A stretch of DNA of 64,000 bases from Sulfurospirillum sp. (lineage in GTDB: Bacteria; Campylobacterota; Campylobacteria; Campylobacterales; Sulfurospirillaceae), in NCBI GenBank assembly GCA_014859685.1, contig JACUTU010000005.1, forward strand, positions 124,001-188,000, read 5' to 3'. A program made the translations under genes and the position numbers. Below, in pieces: positions 1 through 10,268 of this stretch; position 1 is the first letter of the stretch, and every line of letters begins with the position of its first letter. The notes below the pieces were generated by a model that saw only the letters and a list, made by a program, of their open reading frames with translations, did not search any database and was not told the origin of the DNA.

Positions 1-228
1 ATCAACACCATCTTTAACTATGGCATAGCTATCAGTATTTGAGTATAAAAGTATCTGTTCATCTTCAATCACTGCTTTTTGGATAACACCACTTTGCAAA
101 AGCATATTGTAGGTAGGTAGATTGATGATCTTGATATCATTTTTGAGATATGCAACTACCAAAAGTAGGAACACTATCAATAAAGCCCCCACGGTTATCA
201 TCAGTTTTTTTGATTTAATATGTAGCAT
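1..228 (-). CDS. FtsH-like AAA+ family protein, N-terminal part (truncated by window edge)
   Basis: Only the first 76 codons are visible; the gene runs off the left edge. The ATG at 228 lies inside the end of mtaB (14-base overlap), so the two are probably translated together. The visible part has a short basic start, one hydrophobic membrane segment at about residues 11-27, then a soluble stretch, as at the start of membrane-anchored FtsH-type proteases. The AAA+ and zinc-protease parts are outside the window, so the family is inferred mainly from gene order: in H. pylori an ftsH homologue follows the mtaB and mscS homologues. Any single-pass membrane protein would look similar. Confidence 0.5.
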   Translation of the reverse strand, partial: MLHIKSKKLMITVGALLIVFLLLVVAYLKNDIKIINLPTYNMLLQSGVIQKAVIEDEQILLYSNTDSYAIVKDGVD

Positions 229-1459
229 AATTTCCATCCTCTTTAGCATCAAATTGCTTTACATGTAGCCAAGTTTTGAGCAGATCTGCTTCGCTTTTAA
301 TTTTGATTTTATTGTAAAATTGATCATAGCCCACAAAAAAATCATCCTTTAATTCTTCCACTAAAACCTCTAGGATGGTGTTATTTTTTTTGCGAAAAGC
401 ATAATTTTTAGCATCTACCAAAGCTTGAATTTGCAACAATCTTTGTTTTGCCACATCACCTCTTATTTGTGGCTTCAAAAGAGCGCTTGGCGTGCCATCT
501 CGTTTTGAATATACAAAAGCATGGATATGTGTGAGTGGAAATTTTTCAAGTGTAGCGAACGCTTCATCCCAAACTTCGGGAGTTTCTCCTGGATGACCTG
601 TGATAAAATCAGTTCCCAAAGCAAAACCTTTGGCGGCAAGTTCTTCAAATAAAATCAAATCTTTATGCACTTGATTGCGTCGCTTCATAAGTGCTAACAT
701 ATTTTTTGAAGTGTGTTGCAAAGCTACATGTAAGTGTCTCTCTAGCCACGGCTCATCTAAAATCTCTTTAAAACTTGCATCAATTTGCACAGGCTCAATG
801 CTTCCTAATCGTATACGCCTGACACCTTTTATCAAACTTATGTGTTGCAACAATTCTCCAAGACTCGTGTTTTTATCTTTGCCATAACTACCGATATTTG
901 TGCCTGAGAGTACAAACTCGCCAAAACCATTGGCTGCTAATTTTTTTATCTGCTCAAGTATCTTTGCCTCATCTTGACTTCTCGCATCGCCTCGCACAAA
1001 AGGGATGATGCAATACGAACAACGAAAATCACACCCTTCTTGAATTTTGATAAATGCTTTGCTTTTTGAACTCATATCACTCACAATTGTACTATCAAGT
1101 GAGTGCAAATCCCCCATCTGCATAAATGAAGATGGAGCATGTAGGAGTGTGTTGATCTGCTCTTTTTCAGAGTGTCCAAGCACGCCAAAAACTTTTTTGG
1201 CCCGCAAAAGTTCTTCTCCACGGCTCAACGCTCCACAGCCAGCTAGGATCACTTTTTTACCTGTTCTGTTTTGTGCATTGATATAATTTCTCGCACCACT
1301 ATCGGCACCATTTGTTACCGTACAAGAATTGATAACCACGATATCAGCGCTCGCTTCATCATCTACTATCTCAAAATCTTTTATATTTTGCATCATCACT
1401 TGTGTATCATAGATATTTGTACGGCACCCAAATGTTTTAAAAAAAACTTTTTGTTTCAA
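215..1459 (-). CDS. mtaB: MtaB-type tRNA methylthiotransferase (radical SAM)
   Basis: Predicted to add a methylthio group to N6-threonylcarbamoyladenosine at position 37 of ANN-decoding tRNAs. The 414-residue protein has the N-terminal methylthiotransferase domain with three cluster cysteines (C12, C46, C75) and the radical-SAM motif CX3CX2C at C143, C147 and C150. A TRAM-like tail follows. Length and the TFGCRTN start fit MtaB/YqeV better than MiaB or RimO. The start is TTG, chosen because AGGAG lies 9 bases upstream. It lies 80 bases after mscS and overlaps the next gene by 14 bases, so it belongs to the aroB-mscS-mtaB-ftsH-like series. Confidence 0.88.
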   Translation of the reverse strand: MKQKVFFKTFGCRTNIYDTQVMMQNIKDFEIVDDEASADIVVINSCTVTNGADSGARNYINAQNRTGKKVILAGCGALSRGEELLRAKKVFGVLGHSEKEQINTLLHAPSSFMQMGDLHSLDSTIVSDMSSKSKAFIKIQEGCDFRCSYCIIPFVRGDARSQDEAKILEQIKKLAANGFGEFVLSGTNIGSYGKDKNTSLGELLQHISLIKGVRRIRLGSIEPVQIDASFKEILDEPWLERHLHVALQHTSKNMLALMKRRNQVHKDLILFEELAAKGFALGTDFITGHPGETPEVWDEAFATLEKFPLTHIHAFVYSKRDGTPSALLKPQIRGDVAKQRLLQIQALVDAKNYAFRKKNNTILEVLVEELKDDFFVGYDQFYNKIKIKSEADLLKTWLHVKQFDAKEDGNYATY

Positions 1460-1539
1460 TTCTTATTTCTCCTGTTTTTTAAAGCAAGTCTTGCCTTTGA
1501 CAAGAATGAAACTCTTAAGATAAATGCTTGCGGGTTTCA

Positions 1540-3168
1540 TTAAAATAGCACATCCTTGTTGATATCAATATCTAGTGGTGTTTTTCTTTGGTATTTGAGA
1601 TTGATAGTTTGTGTTGGATAGGCGATAGTGATATCATCTTCTTTGTTGATAGCATCCACGATATCCGCTGAGATATTGCTTCGCAGAGTCAAAGCAGCGT
1701 AAGAATTTGTCATATACCATGTGCTTATCACTAGGCCATACGGTTCATAAAATGAGAAAATACGCGGTTCAACATTTGTATTTTTAAGACTATATTGATG
1801 TCGCAATTGATTCAAATTTCTTCTTGCTATATCGGTGTATCCTTTGGAATATTTTTTTGTAATTTCCTTGATAATATAGAGTGCTTTCTTGTGGTTTGAA
1901 TCAAAAGTGATCGTCACATCGATGCCATCCCAAACTGTTTTGAGAGTTCCATGCGTGTAATTTGAGATAAGCGTTGTGAAGATAAAATTATTTGGCACAA
2001 AAAATACCCTTCCAGATCGACGATTTTCCATATATGTAGTAAGTGTGATATCCTCAAATATCGTCATTCGCAAAAGTGAAATATCGATGATATCGCCCAC
2101 ATAAGGCGCTCCATCCTTGAGTACTTTGATGCGATCTCCCACATGAAAACTTCCGCCAAAAACAATTACAAGCCAACCCAAAATGCTCATAAACCAATCT
2201 TTCATAGCGATCGCAATACCTGCAGATGCAAAACCCAAAACAGTCACAAGATAAGAAACATTTTCAATATACGCAAACAACAAAATGATCAAAATCAATG
2301 TGATATTTATAAAATTGATAATCTTATTTGCCATATAGTATCGTTCATTGTCTTTTATATATTTTTTAGCAATCATTTTAAATATTAACGACAAGACGAT
2401 AACGATGATCACAAATACTGCGATATTTAATGCCCGCTCCATCTGCTCTTTGATCTCATTTGTAACACCATACTTGATCTCATCTACTTTTTTAGTGTAG
2501 AGTGAATAAGTAGTTTGTGCAAGCTCGTGAGCACCATCAAATGCAATGAGATCTTTATCTATAGTAAGTAACTTTTGTTGGTTTTCCTCCGTATCAAAGA
2601 GTGTGACAACCTGCGTTACAAGTTCTCTTTTTTCTTGCAACTTTTTGATGAGCAAATCTAGTGTTGTTATCCTTGCGTTATAATCTGCCCTATCTTTTTC
2701 AATGAGTTTGATATATGAGAGTGCCGTAAAGATAGCAAAGGGACTGCTTATGTTTGGTTTAGGAGCGAGATCATCTGGTTTTACTATACTCAAAAATGGA
2801 GAAATTTTAAACTCTTGTAGCAATTCTAATTGCTTTTCAAGATTGTTTTGTTTTAAGCTTAATTCTTTTATTTTTGCTTTAGAAATATCATCTTTGCGTT
2901 TTGAGAATATTTTGATCTGCTCGTCGATACTAGTAAGTTCTTCCAAAAGTCGCTGGTATGCTGCATAATTTTCATAACGAATGAGCCAGATATTGTCCTT
3001 TATCGTTGCATCTATATTTGCTATTTGCACTCTAAGTGTATCCAACTTGCGTTGCATCTCCTTTTGAAGTGTGGCATTTGTCTCAGCTTCAAAGCTTGCA
3101 TTGAGATCTTCTCTAGCAAAAGTAAAAGATAAAAAAAGTAATGCAATAAGCCAAAAATATCTACGCAT
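1540..3168 (-). CDS. MscS-family mechanosensitive channel with long periplasmic N-terminus
   Basis: Predicted inner-membrane small-conductance mechanosensitive channel releasing solutes on osmotic downshock. From the ATG at 3168 the protein is 542 residues: an 18-residue signal peptide ending TFA, a long helical, charged region to about residue 235 (probably periplasmic coiled coil), hydrophobic segments at about 245-345, then the MscS core with glycine/alanine-rich pore helix ([14 protein letters not shown]) and the beta domain beginning near FHVGDRIKV. An upstream in-frame ATG at 3213 would hide the signal peptide and overlap aroB by 53 bases, so I prefer 3168, which overlaps aroB by 8. The H. 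pylori homologue occupies the same place between aroB and mtaB. Confidence 0.85.
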   Translation of the reverse strand: MRRYFWLIALLFLSFTFAREDLNASFEAETNATLQKEMQRKLDTLRVQIANIDATIKDNIWLIRYENYAAYQRLLEELTSIDEQIKIFSKRKDDISKAKIKELSLKQNNLEKQLELLQEFKISPFLSIVKPDDLAPKPNISSPFAIFTALSYIKLIEKDRADYNARITTLDLLIKKLQEKRELVTQVVTLFDTEENQQKLLTIDKDLIAFDGAHELAQTTYSLYTKKVDEIKYGVTNEIKEQMERALNIAVFVIIVIVLSLIFKMIAKKYIKDNERYYMANKIINFINITLILIILLFAYIENVSYLVTVLGFASAGIAIAMKDWFMSILGWLVIVFGGSFHVGDRIKVLKDGAPYVGDIIDISLLRMTIFEDITLTTYMENRRSGRVFFVPNNFIFTTLISNYTHGTLKTVWDGIDVTITFDSNHKKALYIIKEITKKYSKGYTDIARRNLNQLRHQYSLKNTNVEPRIFSFYEPYGLVISTWYMTNSYAALTLRSNISADIVDAINKEDDITIAYPTQTINLKYQRKTPLDIDINKDVLF

Positions 3169-4207
3169 GAAATGCCTCCAACGATGTGCAAATTGTCTCT
3201 TTTGTGATATCATCTTTTATAGCAAATGATCCAATTGTTTTGGGTAAAATAAACTTTATCTTATGATTGTGTGATTTTTTATCCAAGAAAAACGCCTCAT
3301 AAAATTTTTCTACATGTAAGAGTTCATAGCTAGTTGGCAAGTTGTAGCCCTCAAGCAATGCTTGCACTCTTGCAGCATCTTCTTCGCACATCAAGCCCAA
3401 AGTGAGAGCAAGTGCATTTGCCATGCACATACCAATGCCAACTGCTTCGCCGTGCAAATAGCGAGTATAGTGTGTTTCATTTTCAATCACATGAGCAAAA
3501 GTATGACCATAATTCAAAACCGCTCGAATGCCCTCTTCTTTCTCGTCTTGTGCCACAACGCTCGCTTTGATGGCAACGCATTTTTGGATAGCTTGCTTGA
3601 GATTTGCCTCTACATGTAAGCTGTTATTTTCCAGCCAATAAAAAAAATCTGCATCAAAAGTAACTGCCATTTTGATGATCTCAGCCACGCCAGCACTGAA
3701 TTCGCGTTGTGGCAATGTTTGCAAAAATTTACTCTCACAATACACCGCCATTGGCTGCCAAAATGAGCCGATAAGATTTTTACCAAAACTATTGTTGATA
3801 CCGGTTTTTCCTCCAACACTTGCATCAACTTGTGCTAAAAGTGTTGTGGGAATTTGGATAAATTTGATGCCTCGCTGGTAGATTGAAGCACAAAAACCGC
3901 ACATATCGCCAATCACTCCGCCACCAAAAGCTATCAAAACAGATTTGCGATCGAGCCTATTTTTGAAACACTCTTCTAAGATAAAATTGATTGTTTCAAA
4001 ATTTTTGTATTTCTCACCATCAGGAATAATAATCTCATAGCACTCTTTAGCCTTGATAGTTTGCAAAATCGCATCACCATGCAACGCCCAAATCGTAGGA
4101 TTTGAGACGATGGCTACTTTTGTATCAAACGATAAATGTTCTAATTCATCGATATAAACCGTGTAATCTTGTGTTTTTTTTGCCTGAAAATTGATCTGAA
4201 CTTGCAT
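3161..4207 (-). CDS. aroB: 3-dehydroquinate synthase
   Basis: Second step of the shikimate pathway: converts DAHP to 3-dehydroquinate, using NAD and a divalent metal. The 348-residue product shows the glycine-rich [11 protein letters not shown] segment, the VGGKTGINN lysine/asparagine motif, and metal ligands in VAEIIK, YGHTFAH and [10 protein letters not shown]. The ATG at 4207 is chosen over an in-frame TTG four codons upstream because GGGA lies at good spacing before it. A TATAAT lies about 30 bases upstream. The coding sequence overlaps mscS by 8 bases. Confidence 0.95.
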   Translation of the reverse strand: MQVQINFQAKKTQDYTVYIDELEHLSFDTKVAIVSNPTIWALHGDAILQTIKAKECYEIIIPDGEKYKNFETINFILEECFKNRLDRKSVLIAFGGGVIGDMCGFCASIYQRGIKFIQIPTTLLAQVDASVGGKTGINNSFGKNLIGSFWQPMAVYCESKFLQTLPQREFSAGVAEIIKMAVTFDADFFYWLENNSLHVEANLKQAIQKCVAIKASVVAQDEKEEGIRAVLNYGHTFAHVIENETHYTRYLHGEAVGIGMCMANALALTLGLMCEEDAARVQALLEGYNLPTSYELLHVEKFYEAFFLDKKSHNHKIKFILPKTIGSFAIKDDITKETICTSLEAFHA

Positions 4208-4233
4208 ATGTAATCCCAAAATAAATATGCTAG

Positions 4234-4239
4234 ATTATA
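4234..4239 (-). promoter_or_regulatory. -10 element (TATAAT) for aroB
   Basis: Read on the minus strand the gap between the TrkA-like gene and aroB holds GAGTATAAT. A consensus TATAAT with T-rich sequence and no clear -35 is the usual sigma-70 promoter of Campylobacterota. The predicted start is about 20 bases before the aroB ATG. Confidence 0.5.
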
Positions 4240-4259
4240 CTCAATTAGGACTTAATTTC

Positions 4260-5663
4260 TCACAAAGCCGTTGGGATAAAAAGCTGGTAGCAGTTAGAAA
4301 GTTTGAAATAGAGTCGTTCCATATCGGTAGAAAAGATTGACAAAAGATTTGGCGAGAGAATTTTTTTATTGAACGGCACAAATTGCAAGATATCGTTTCT
4401 ATTTTGCAAGATTAGTAAGGGATTTTTGTTTTCACTGATGATATCTATCTCTTTTCCAAAAAGTTTTGAAAGATTTATAAAGTGTTCCACCAAAGAATTT
4501 CGCTCATTGAGACCATTTGGATTAAAGTTGTAGAGTTTGATCCCCAAATCAAGTTGCGAAGAGAGGTCAAAAACAACTGATGATTCTCTTTCTATATCTT
4601 CGCTATCACTGGAGAGTACAACACTTTCTTTAATATTTGCAAAACCCCATGCGCCAATTTTAAAAACAGGTATATGAATATCAAAAAGTGACTTTGTGTG
4701 CTTGATAAAAAAATCATTCGAAACAACAAGCAAACCAACATCACTATCATGTAAATCTTCTCGCATAACATCGATAGCACTGTGTTTAAAATAATCAATA
4801 CTCACATCGATATATTTACTATCATACCCTTTTATCTTATCCAAAGTTGTGCAAATTGTTGGATTAATGATCTTGATATATAGTTTGATGCTATTGATTT
4901 TAGCATGCAAGAGCAGAGCATCATCAACGATTTTTTCTATAGTTTTTATGTGCATATTTTTCATATCCACAAGGCAGTAGATACTATTGCCAAAAGGTGA
5001 TGGAAACTGTCCTATCTCTCGTTTAATACTTCTATAAACACTTTGTAAAACAACAGGATCACCAACAGCCAAAAGCATATCATTTGGCTGAATCATAAGT
5101 GTAGGACGCGGTAAAATCAGTTTATTTGCTCTATATACTGCGGAGATTTTCCATCTGTTTTGTTGAATAGATGCGATGTGTCTATACACATAAGAGCTTC
5201 CGATAGGCACTCGTATCTCCATGATTTCTCCAGTACCCAAACCAACATTTTGTGCGATAACAGGTACATTTGGGAGATAATCAGCAAAACGCGATGAGAG
5301 GATATTTTTTGTTTTTAGTAGCATAAGCTTGGTGTCATCATACTCCAAATTCCATTTATCCATAATCATAATTTGTATATCTTTTTTAATTTTGCGTATA
5401 TTTTCATAACTCGCCGTTGCGTCTAATTTTTCTGCAACTACAATCATCACCTGAACATAGTCTCTATACAAAAATGGGCTAAGTTTTTCAAAACTCGTAG
5501 GATCAAAAGAAAAAAATGAAAAATTTTCCGCTTTTTTATCAGGAAGCGTTGCGTCATTGTAGCTTATGACCTCATAAAGATTATCACTTGCATCGGTATC
5601 CATAACTCTTTGTAAAAAATGTTTTGCTAAAATACCATCAGCAATGATTAAAATTTTTTTCAT
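4260..5663 (-). CDS. TrkA-like protein with RCK_C domain
   Basis: 467 residues. The N-terminus (KKILIIADGILAKHFL) resembles a Rossmann-type TrkA_N fold but its glycine motif is degraded. Residues about 135-210 resemble the ligand-binding RCK_C domain (GTGEIMEIRVPIGSSYV, then LILPRPTLMIQPNDMLLAVG). The C-terminal half carries a second alpha/beta region I cannot place. Such proteins usually gate potassium transport; no Trk or Ktr membrane subunit is nearby, so its partner is unknown. H. pylori has a comparable protein close to aroB and tgt. GGAGAG precedes the ATG. It is transcribed divergently from the OmpA-like gene. Confidence 0.65.
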   Translation of the reverse strand: MKKILIIADGILAKHFLQRVMDTDASDNLYEVISYNDATLPDKKAENFSFFSFDPTSFEKLSPFLYRDYVQVMIVVAEKLDATASYENIRKIKKDIQIMIMDKWNLEYDDTKLMLLKTKNILSSRFADYLPNVPVIAQNVGLGTGEIMEIRVPIGSSYVYRHIASIQQNRWKISAVYRANKLILPRPTLMIQPNDMLLAVGDPVVLQSVYRSIKREIGQFPSPFGNSIYCLVDMKNMHIKTIEKIVDDALLLHAKINSIKLYIKIINPTICTTLDKIKGYDSKYIDVSIDYFKHSAIDVMREDLHDSDVGLLVVSNDFFIKHTKSLFDIHIPVFKIGAWGFANIKESVVLSSDSEDIERESSVVFDLSSQLDLGIKLYNFNPNGLNERNSLVEHFINLSKLFGKEIDIISENKNPLLILQNRNDILQFVPFNKKILSPNLLSIFSTDMERLYFKLSNCYQLFIPTAL

Positions 5664-5703
5664 TCTCTCTCCGTGGGTTTAATTTGTTATTTCAAAAAAA
5701 GGG

Positions 5704-5713
5704 GTATTATACC
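5704..5713. promoter_or_regulatory. Two-sided -10 region between the TrkA-like and OmpA-like genes
   Basis: The near-perfect palindrome GGTATTATACC reads TATAAT (preceded by TTTGG) on the minus strand and TATTAT on the plus strand. The minus reading gives the TrkA-like gene a leader of about 35 bases with GGAGAG. The plus reading lies only 5 bases before the ATG of the OmpA-like gene, so that transcript would be nearly leaderless. Confidence 0.45.
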
Positions 5714-5715
5714 AA

Positions 5716-6567
5716 ATGAAAATTTTTTTTGGCATCTTTTTTTACGCAGTAACTTCACTTTTTGGTTTTGAATACTTGCTTGAGAAGACATTTTTACAAG
5801 ATTCTTCACTTATAAAAGATGAGTTAATGCTCAAAAAGCTAGAGAAGCAAAAAACAGCAAGCAATGCCCAAGAATTGCTACAAAATTCTATAAAAATAAA
5901 AAAACAAACTATTGCTTTTGAGATTATCCGTCAAATGCTCAATCAAAAAAATGATCAACAAAAAAAGATAAAAACCATCTTGGAAAATGCGACCTTACCA
6001 CAAGATAACAATGCTACTAAAGCTCTACATGTAAGCCTCAACGCACAGCTCCAATCAGAATTTTTACATCTTTTAGCCCTAGAAAATATAGAAGATGGGG
6101 TAAAAAAACTCTACGAGGATTTGGCATTATTTTCTGAAAATGTTCGTGATAAAAATTCATTTTTGCTCACCAAAGCAAAGATCTTTTTTTTGACAGGAAC
6201 GCTAGTTTCAAAACTAAAAGAAGCGCAGTACTTTGCCAAAATTCACTTTTCAAGCAATGACACGAACATCAGCTCTTACTCTATGTCACTGCTTGCATGG
6301 TATGCTAAAAAGATGCGAGAAATGGAAAAAGCGAAGATAGAACTTACAGGGCATAGCGACATATTGCAAGGCTCACTTGAAAATGAGAAATTAGCATTAC
6401 AAAGAGCGGAGGAAACAAAAAAAGCACTTGTGAGTTTTGGACTTGAAGCCAAAAATATCACTACAAAAACTCACAGCGATTTATATCCAATCGCAAGTCA
6501 AGAAACACCGCAAGGACGCCTTTTAAATAGACGCGTTACCATAAAAATCATAGAGGAAAACAATTGA
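5716..6567 (+). CDS. Exported protein with C-terminal OmpA-like domain
   Basis: 283 residues with an N-terminal signal-like segment (residues 1-18, [20 protein letters not shown]). The middle is helical and charged. The last 80 residues look like an OmpA_C peptidoglycan-binding fold: IELTGHSD, then a [15 protein letters not shown] helix, and a closing NRRVTIKI, which matches the usual NRRV end. The family name rests on these motifs only. If correct, the protein binds the cell wall in the periplasm. It ends in a 4-base overlap (TTGA) with tgt. The ATG has only a distant AGGGG, and a -10-like element lies 5 bases upstream. Confidence 0.6.
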   Translation: MKIFFGIFFYAVTSLFGFEYLLEKTFLQDSSLIKDELMLKKLEKQKTASNAQELLQNSIKIKKQTIAFEIIRQMLNQKNDQQKKIKTILENATLPQDNNATKALHVSLNAQLQSEFLHLLALENIEDGVKKLYEDLALFSENVRDKNSFLLTKAKIFFLTGTLVSKLKEAQYFAKIHFSSNDTNISSYSMSLLAWYAKKMREMEKAKIELTGHSDILQGSLENEKLALQRAEETKKALVSFGLEAKNITTKTHSDLYPIASQETPQGRLLNRRVTIKIIEENN

Positions 6568-7691
6568 AATTTAGAATCGATGGCACAGATCAAGCAGCAC
6601 GCGCTTGCACAATCCAAACAACTCATAGTACTATTCAAACACCTGTTTTTATGCCCGTTGGCACCGCAGGAAGCGTGAAAAGTTTAGATGCTCAAGATAT
6701 GGCACTAGAACTTGGAGCGCAGATTATTTTGGGTAACACTTATCATTTGTATCTAAGACCAAGCGATACTGTAGTAAAGCATTTTGGTGGATTGCATGGT
6801 TTTACAAAGTTTCCAAATAGCTTTTTAACAGATAGCGGCGGATTTCAAGCATTTTCACTCAGTGACATCTCAAAAGCTGACGCATTTGGTATCCATTTTA
6901 AAAGCCACATAGATGGGAGTAAACACTACTTTACACCACAAAAAGTGCTTGATATTCAGTACAATCTCAATGCAGACATCATGATGATACTCGATGATCT
7001 CGTGGCTCTGCCTGCAACGAAAGAAAGAATAGCACTCTCCATAGAACGCACAACAAATTGGGCAAAAGAAGCGATAGTTCACCACAACACTCAAAAGCAA
7101 AAAGGTTTAAGAACTCATCAAAATATCTTTGCTATCATTCAAGGAGGCACTGATGAAGGATTTCGCAAAATATCTGCAACAGAACTGTGTGCTTTAGAAG
7201 ATTTTGATGGCTATGCTATCGGGGGCTTGAGTGTCGGAGAAGCCAATCAACAGATGTATGATACCGTTGCATTTACCACTCCTTTCATGCCACAAAACAA
7301 ACCTCGATATCTTATGGGCGTTGGCACACCCGAAGATTTAGTAGAAAATGTAGAGCGTGGTGTGGATATGTTTGATTGTGTTATGCCAACAAGAAATGCC
7401 AGAAATGGCACACTTTTTACTTCGTTTGGCAAGATAAACATCAAATCTGCCAAATACCAATTAGACGATGATCCAATAGATCCACAGTGCGATTGTTTTA
7501 CATGTAAACATTATAGCAAAGGGTATTTATCACACCTCTATCGCTCGAGAGAACTCACTTATTTTAGGCTTGCGAGCTTACACAATTTGCACTACTATCT
7601 CACTTTAATGAAAGAGATGCGTCACGCTATACTCGATCATAGATTTCGTGCATTTAAACAAGAATTTTATGCAAAAAGGACGGTCAAATGA
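6564..7691 (+). CDS. tgt: Queuine/preQ1 tRNA-ribosyltransferase
   Basis: Exchanges guanine-34 in GUN-anticodon tRNAs for preQ1, a step in queuosine synthesis; queA in this window acts next. The 375-residue TIM barrel shows the catalytic aspartate D90 in DSGGFQ, the GGLSVGE substrate loop (about 221-227), the nucleophile D271 in [14 protein letters not shown], and zinc ligands C309, C311, C314 and H340. The start is TTG at 6564, overlapping the upstream stop by 4 bases (TTGA). The following TAXI gene overlaps it by 4 bases (ATGA). Confidence 0.96.
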   Translation: MKFRIDGTDQAARACTIQTTHSTIQTPVFMPVGTAGSVKSLDAQDMALELGAQIILGNTYHLYLRPSDTVVKHFGGLHGFTKFPNSFLTDSGGFQAFSLSDISKADAFGIHFKSHIDGSKHYFTPQKVLDIQYNLNADIMMILDDLVALPATKERIALSIERTTNWAKEAIVHHNTQKQKGLRTHQNIFAIIQGGTDEGFRKISATELCALEDFDGYAIGGLSVGEANQQMYDTVAFTTPFMPQNKPRYLMGVGTPEDLVENVERGVDMFDCVMPTRNARNGTLFTSFGKINIKSAKYQLDDDPIDPQCDCFTCKHYSKGYLSHLYRSRELTYFRLASLHNLHYYLTLMKEMRHAILDHRFRAFKQEFYAKRTVK

Positions 7692-8968
7692 GATGCGAAT
7701 GGTGTAAAATAGCTTTCATTATCACAGCTTCCATAGCTGCAATTTTAGCATTTAGTTATCAATTTATCGATCCAGCACCGCCAAGAACTATCACGATAGC
7801 AACTGGTTCAACTTCTGGTTCGTATTTTAGTTTTGCAAATACATATAAAAAACTTTTACAAAAACAAAGGTTTGAACTCGTGATCGTGCCAACAGCTGGA
7901 TCAGTGGAGGCTTTGCAAAAGCTACAGAACAAAGAAGTTGATGTTGCCTTTATTCAAGGCGGTACAGCGCAACAAAGTGACAAAGAAAATCTTGAATCGC
8001 TTGCAAGTATCTATTTTGAGCCATTATGGATTTTTTATAATGCAAATTTAAATTTTAAATACATCAATGAACTCAAAGGAAAAAAGATCGCTATTGGAGC
8101 TTTGGGAAGTGGCACAAGACCATTGGCGCTTGATATTCTTCATGAAAATCATATAAATGAAAATAATTCTCATCTACTAGAACTTTCTGGAAAAAATGCA
8201 AAAGAATCTCTTTTAAATGGTGAAATTGATGCTTTTTTTACCGTGATATCTCCGCATTCACCTATGATTCAAGAATTACTTATAAATCCAAATATCAAGC
8301 TTTTAAACATCAAAAGAGCGAATGCTTATAGCAAAAGATTTCAATACTTAACTCCGTTACACCTCAGTGAAGGAGTTGTAAACCTTGAAAAAAATATCCC
8401 AACACAAAATATAACACTTCTAAGCACAACAGCGACACTTGTCATACAAAAAGATCTCCACCCAGACCTGATCCGGCTATTGCTAAAAAGTGCTAAAGAA
8501 ATACACGCAAAAACTTCTATTTTTCAAGAAAGCGAAAATTTTCCAAGCGATAAATACCTTCAAATTCCTATCAATCAAGACGCACAACACTATTTGCAAA
8601 AAGGTGATTCATTTTTAGAAAAGATATTTCCTTTTTGGATCGCAAGCACAATTGATCGATTTATCATCATGATTATTCCACTTTTAACACTTTTATTTCC
8701 AATCATCAAAGGAGCTTTGCCGCTATACCGTTGGAGAATTCGTTCCAAAATATACAAATGGTATAAAATACTCCATGAAATTGATCTCAAATTAGACTGC
8801 TTAAATGCAAACGAATTGAAATCTATACAAACAGATCTTGAAAAAATGGCACATGATATACAGCATGACAGCAAAATTCCACTTTCTTACATGGGCGAAT
8901 ATTACGACCTCAGGGTTCATGCGGATCTTATCTTGGCGCGAATAGAAAAAAAACTTGTAGTGGTATGA
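7688..8968 (+). CDS. TAXI-family TRAP-type substrate-binding protein with C-terminal membrane anchor
   Basis: 426 residues. An N-terminal hydrophobic segment (about 8-26) is followed by a periplasmic-binding fold typical of TAXI/NMT1-like receptors ([43 protein letters not shown]). A second hydrophobic segment near residues 322-345 ([19 protein letters not shown]) and a basic cytoplasmic tail follow. No TRAP membrane subunits are encoded next to it, so it is an orphan receptor or has a non-transport role; the substrate cannot be read from sequence. It overlaps tgt by 4 bases. Confidence 0.75.
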   Translation: MRCEWCKIAFIITASIAAILAFSYQFIDPAPPRTITIATGSTSGSYFSFANTYKKLLQKQRFELVIVPTAGSVEALQKLQNKEVDVAFIQGGTAQQSDKENLESLASIYFEPLWIFYNANLNFKYINELKGKKIAIGALGSGTRPLALDILHENHINENNSHLLELSGKNAKESLLNGEIDAFFTVISPHSPMIQELLINPNIKLLNIKRANAYSKRFQYLTPLHLSEGVVNLEKNIPTQNITLLSTTATLVIQKDLHPDLIRLLLKSAKEIHAKTSIFQESENFPSDKYLQIPINQDAQHYLQKGDSFLEKIFPFWIASTIDRFIIMIIPLLTLLFPIIKGALPLYRWRIRSKIYKWYKILHEIDLKLDCLNANELKSIQTDLEKMAHDIQHDSKIPLSYMGEYYDLRVHADLILARIEKKLVVV

Positions 8969-9019
8969 TTTATTTTTTATTTAGAATTTTTTAAGTACTA
9001 TACAAAAAAGGAGATACTT

Positions 9020-10195
9020 ATGTTTTCACCACTAGATGATTTTTTAAAAAAAGATTATGCCTCTGGAATATTGCTCATTGGTGCAACACTGCTTGCTCTT
9101 TTCTTGCAAAATAGCTTCTTTTCTCCACTATACAATGGCTTTTTACATACGCCGGTTGAGATAAAAATAGGTGCTTTACACCTTGCTAAACCTTTGTTGT
9201 TGTGGGTCAATGACGGGTTGATGGCGATATTTTTTTTCCTAGTGGGACTTGAGATTAAGCGAGAAGCACTTGAGGGTCATCTTTCTTCTAAAGAACAGAT
9301 AGCACTGCCAGCTATCGCCGCAACTGGCGGGGTTGTTGTTCCAGCACTTGTTTTTGTTGCGTTCAATTTTGGCAGTGATTTTGCGATGAAGGGCTGGGCT
9401 ATACCGACAGCTACAGACATTGCATTTGCACTTGGCGTACTTTCATTGTTGGGAAATCGTGTTCCTGTTTCTTTAAAACTTTTTTTACTTGCTTTAGCCA
9501 TCATTGATGATCTAGCAGCGATCATTATCATCGCTCTTTTTTATACGAGCGATTTATCGATGATTTCAATTTTGATAGCGTCTATCGCTCTTATTGCTCT
9601 TTTTATAATGAATAAAATGAATGTTATCAGAAAAGCAGCTTTTATACTTATAGGTATCGTGCTTTGGGTGAGTGTTCTAAAATCTGGCGTTCACGCGACT
9701 CTAGCCGGTGTAGCATTAGCTTTTATGATTCCTCTTAACAGTAAATACAAAAACGGCAAACCTTTTTCGATGAGCAAACAGATGGAACATGATCTGCATG
9801 GCTGGGTAAGTTTTCTCATATTGCCACTCTTTGCATTTGTAAATGCTGGTGTTGATCTTCGAGGTATTTCTATAGACGCTTTGTTTGCGCCTGTGCCTAT
9901 GGGTATATTGTTAGGTCTTTTTATCGGTAAACAACTTGGAGTTTTTGGATTTAGTTGGATTGCAATCAAAACAGGAATGACAAAACTACCACAAAATAGT
10001 AGTTGGATGCAACTCTATGGCGTGAGTGTTATCACGGGGATTGGTTTCACCATGAGTTTATTTGTAGATACTTTAGCATACAACGATACTGATCAATTTA
10101 TGTACACAGACAAACTAGGAATTCTTTTAGGATCACTATTTTCAGCGATTCTAGGCTATCTTATCTTGAGATTTGCAAAAAATGCCGAATTGTAG
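9020..10195 (+). CDS. nhaA: Na+/H+ antiporter NhaA
   Basis: Inner-membrane exchanger extruding sodium in return for protons. The 391-residue protein has about 11-12 membrane segments and the NhaA signatures: VNDGLMAIFFFLVGLEIKRE near residues 60-80, PTATDIAFALGVL, and the ion-binding aspartate pair in LALAIIDDLAAI. GGAGA sits before the ATG. It stands alone: 51 bases separate it from the TAXI gene, and a hairpin fragment of the dispersed repeat starts at its stop codon. Confidence 0.96.
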   Translation: MFSPLDDFLKKDYASGILLIGATLLALFLQNSFFSPLYNGFLHTPVEIKIGALHLAKPLLLWVNDGLMAIFFFLVGLEIKREALEGHLSSKEQIALPAIAATGGVVVPALVFVAFNFGSDFAMKGWAIPTATDIAFALGVLSLLGNRVPVSLKLFLLALAIIDDLAAIIIIALFYTSDLSMISILIASIALIALFIMNKMNVIRKAAFILIGIVLWVSVLKSGVHATLAGVALAFMIPLNSKYKNGKPFSMSKQMEHDLHGWVSFLILPLFAFVNAGVDLRGISIDALFAPVPMGILLGLFIGKQLGVFGFSWIAIKTGMTKLPQNSSWMQLYGVSVITGIGFTMSLFVDTLAYNDTDQFMYTDKLGILLGSLFSAILGYLILRFAKNAEL

Positions 10196-10255
10196 TTTTA
10201 GAGAGTTGTAGGGACAAATGTTCCTACAACAAAATGCAGTTTCCTTAGAAAAATC
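10195..10255. repeat. Truncated copy (D) of the dispersed intergenic repeat
   Basis: Matches only the second half of copies A and B: TTTTAGAGAGTTGTAGGGACA, then its partner arm. It fills most of the gap between the convergent nhaA and hisD genes. The first half and the end repeats are missing. Confidence 0.6.
10205..10230. terminator. Stem-loop between convergent nhaA and hisD
   Basis: Arms GTTGTAGGGACA and TGTTCCTACAAC pair over 12 positions with one G-T wobble and a 2-base gap. It is the central hairpin of repeat copy D. No strong T-run follows on either strand, so it may be a processing or weak two-way termination site. Confidence 0.5.
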
Positions 10256-10268
10256 AACACTTTTTTAA

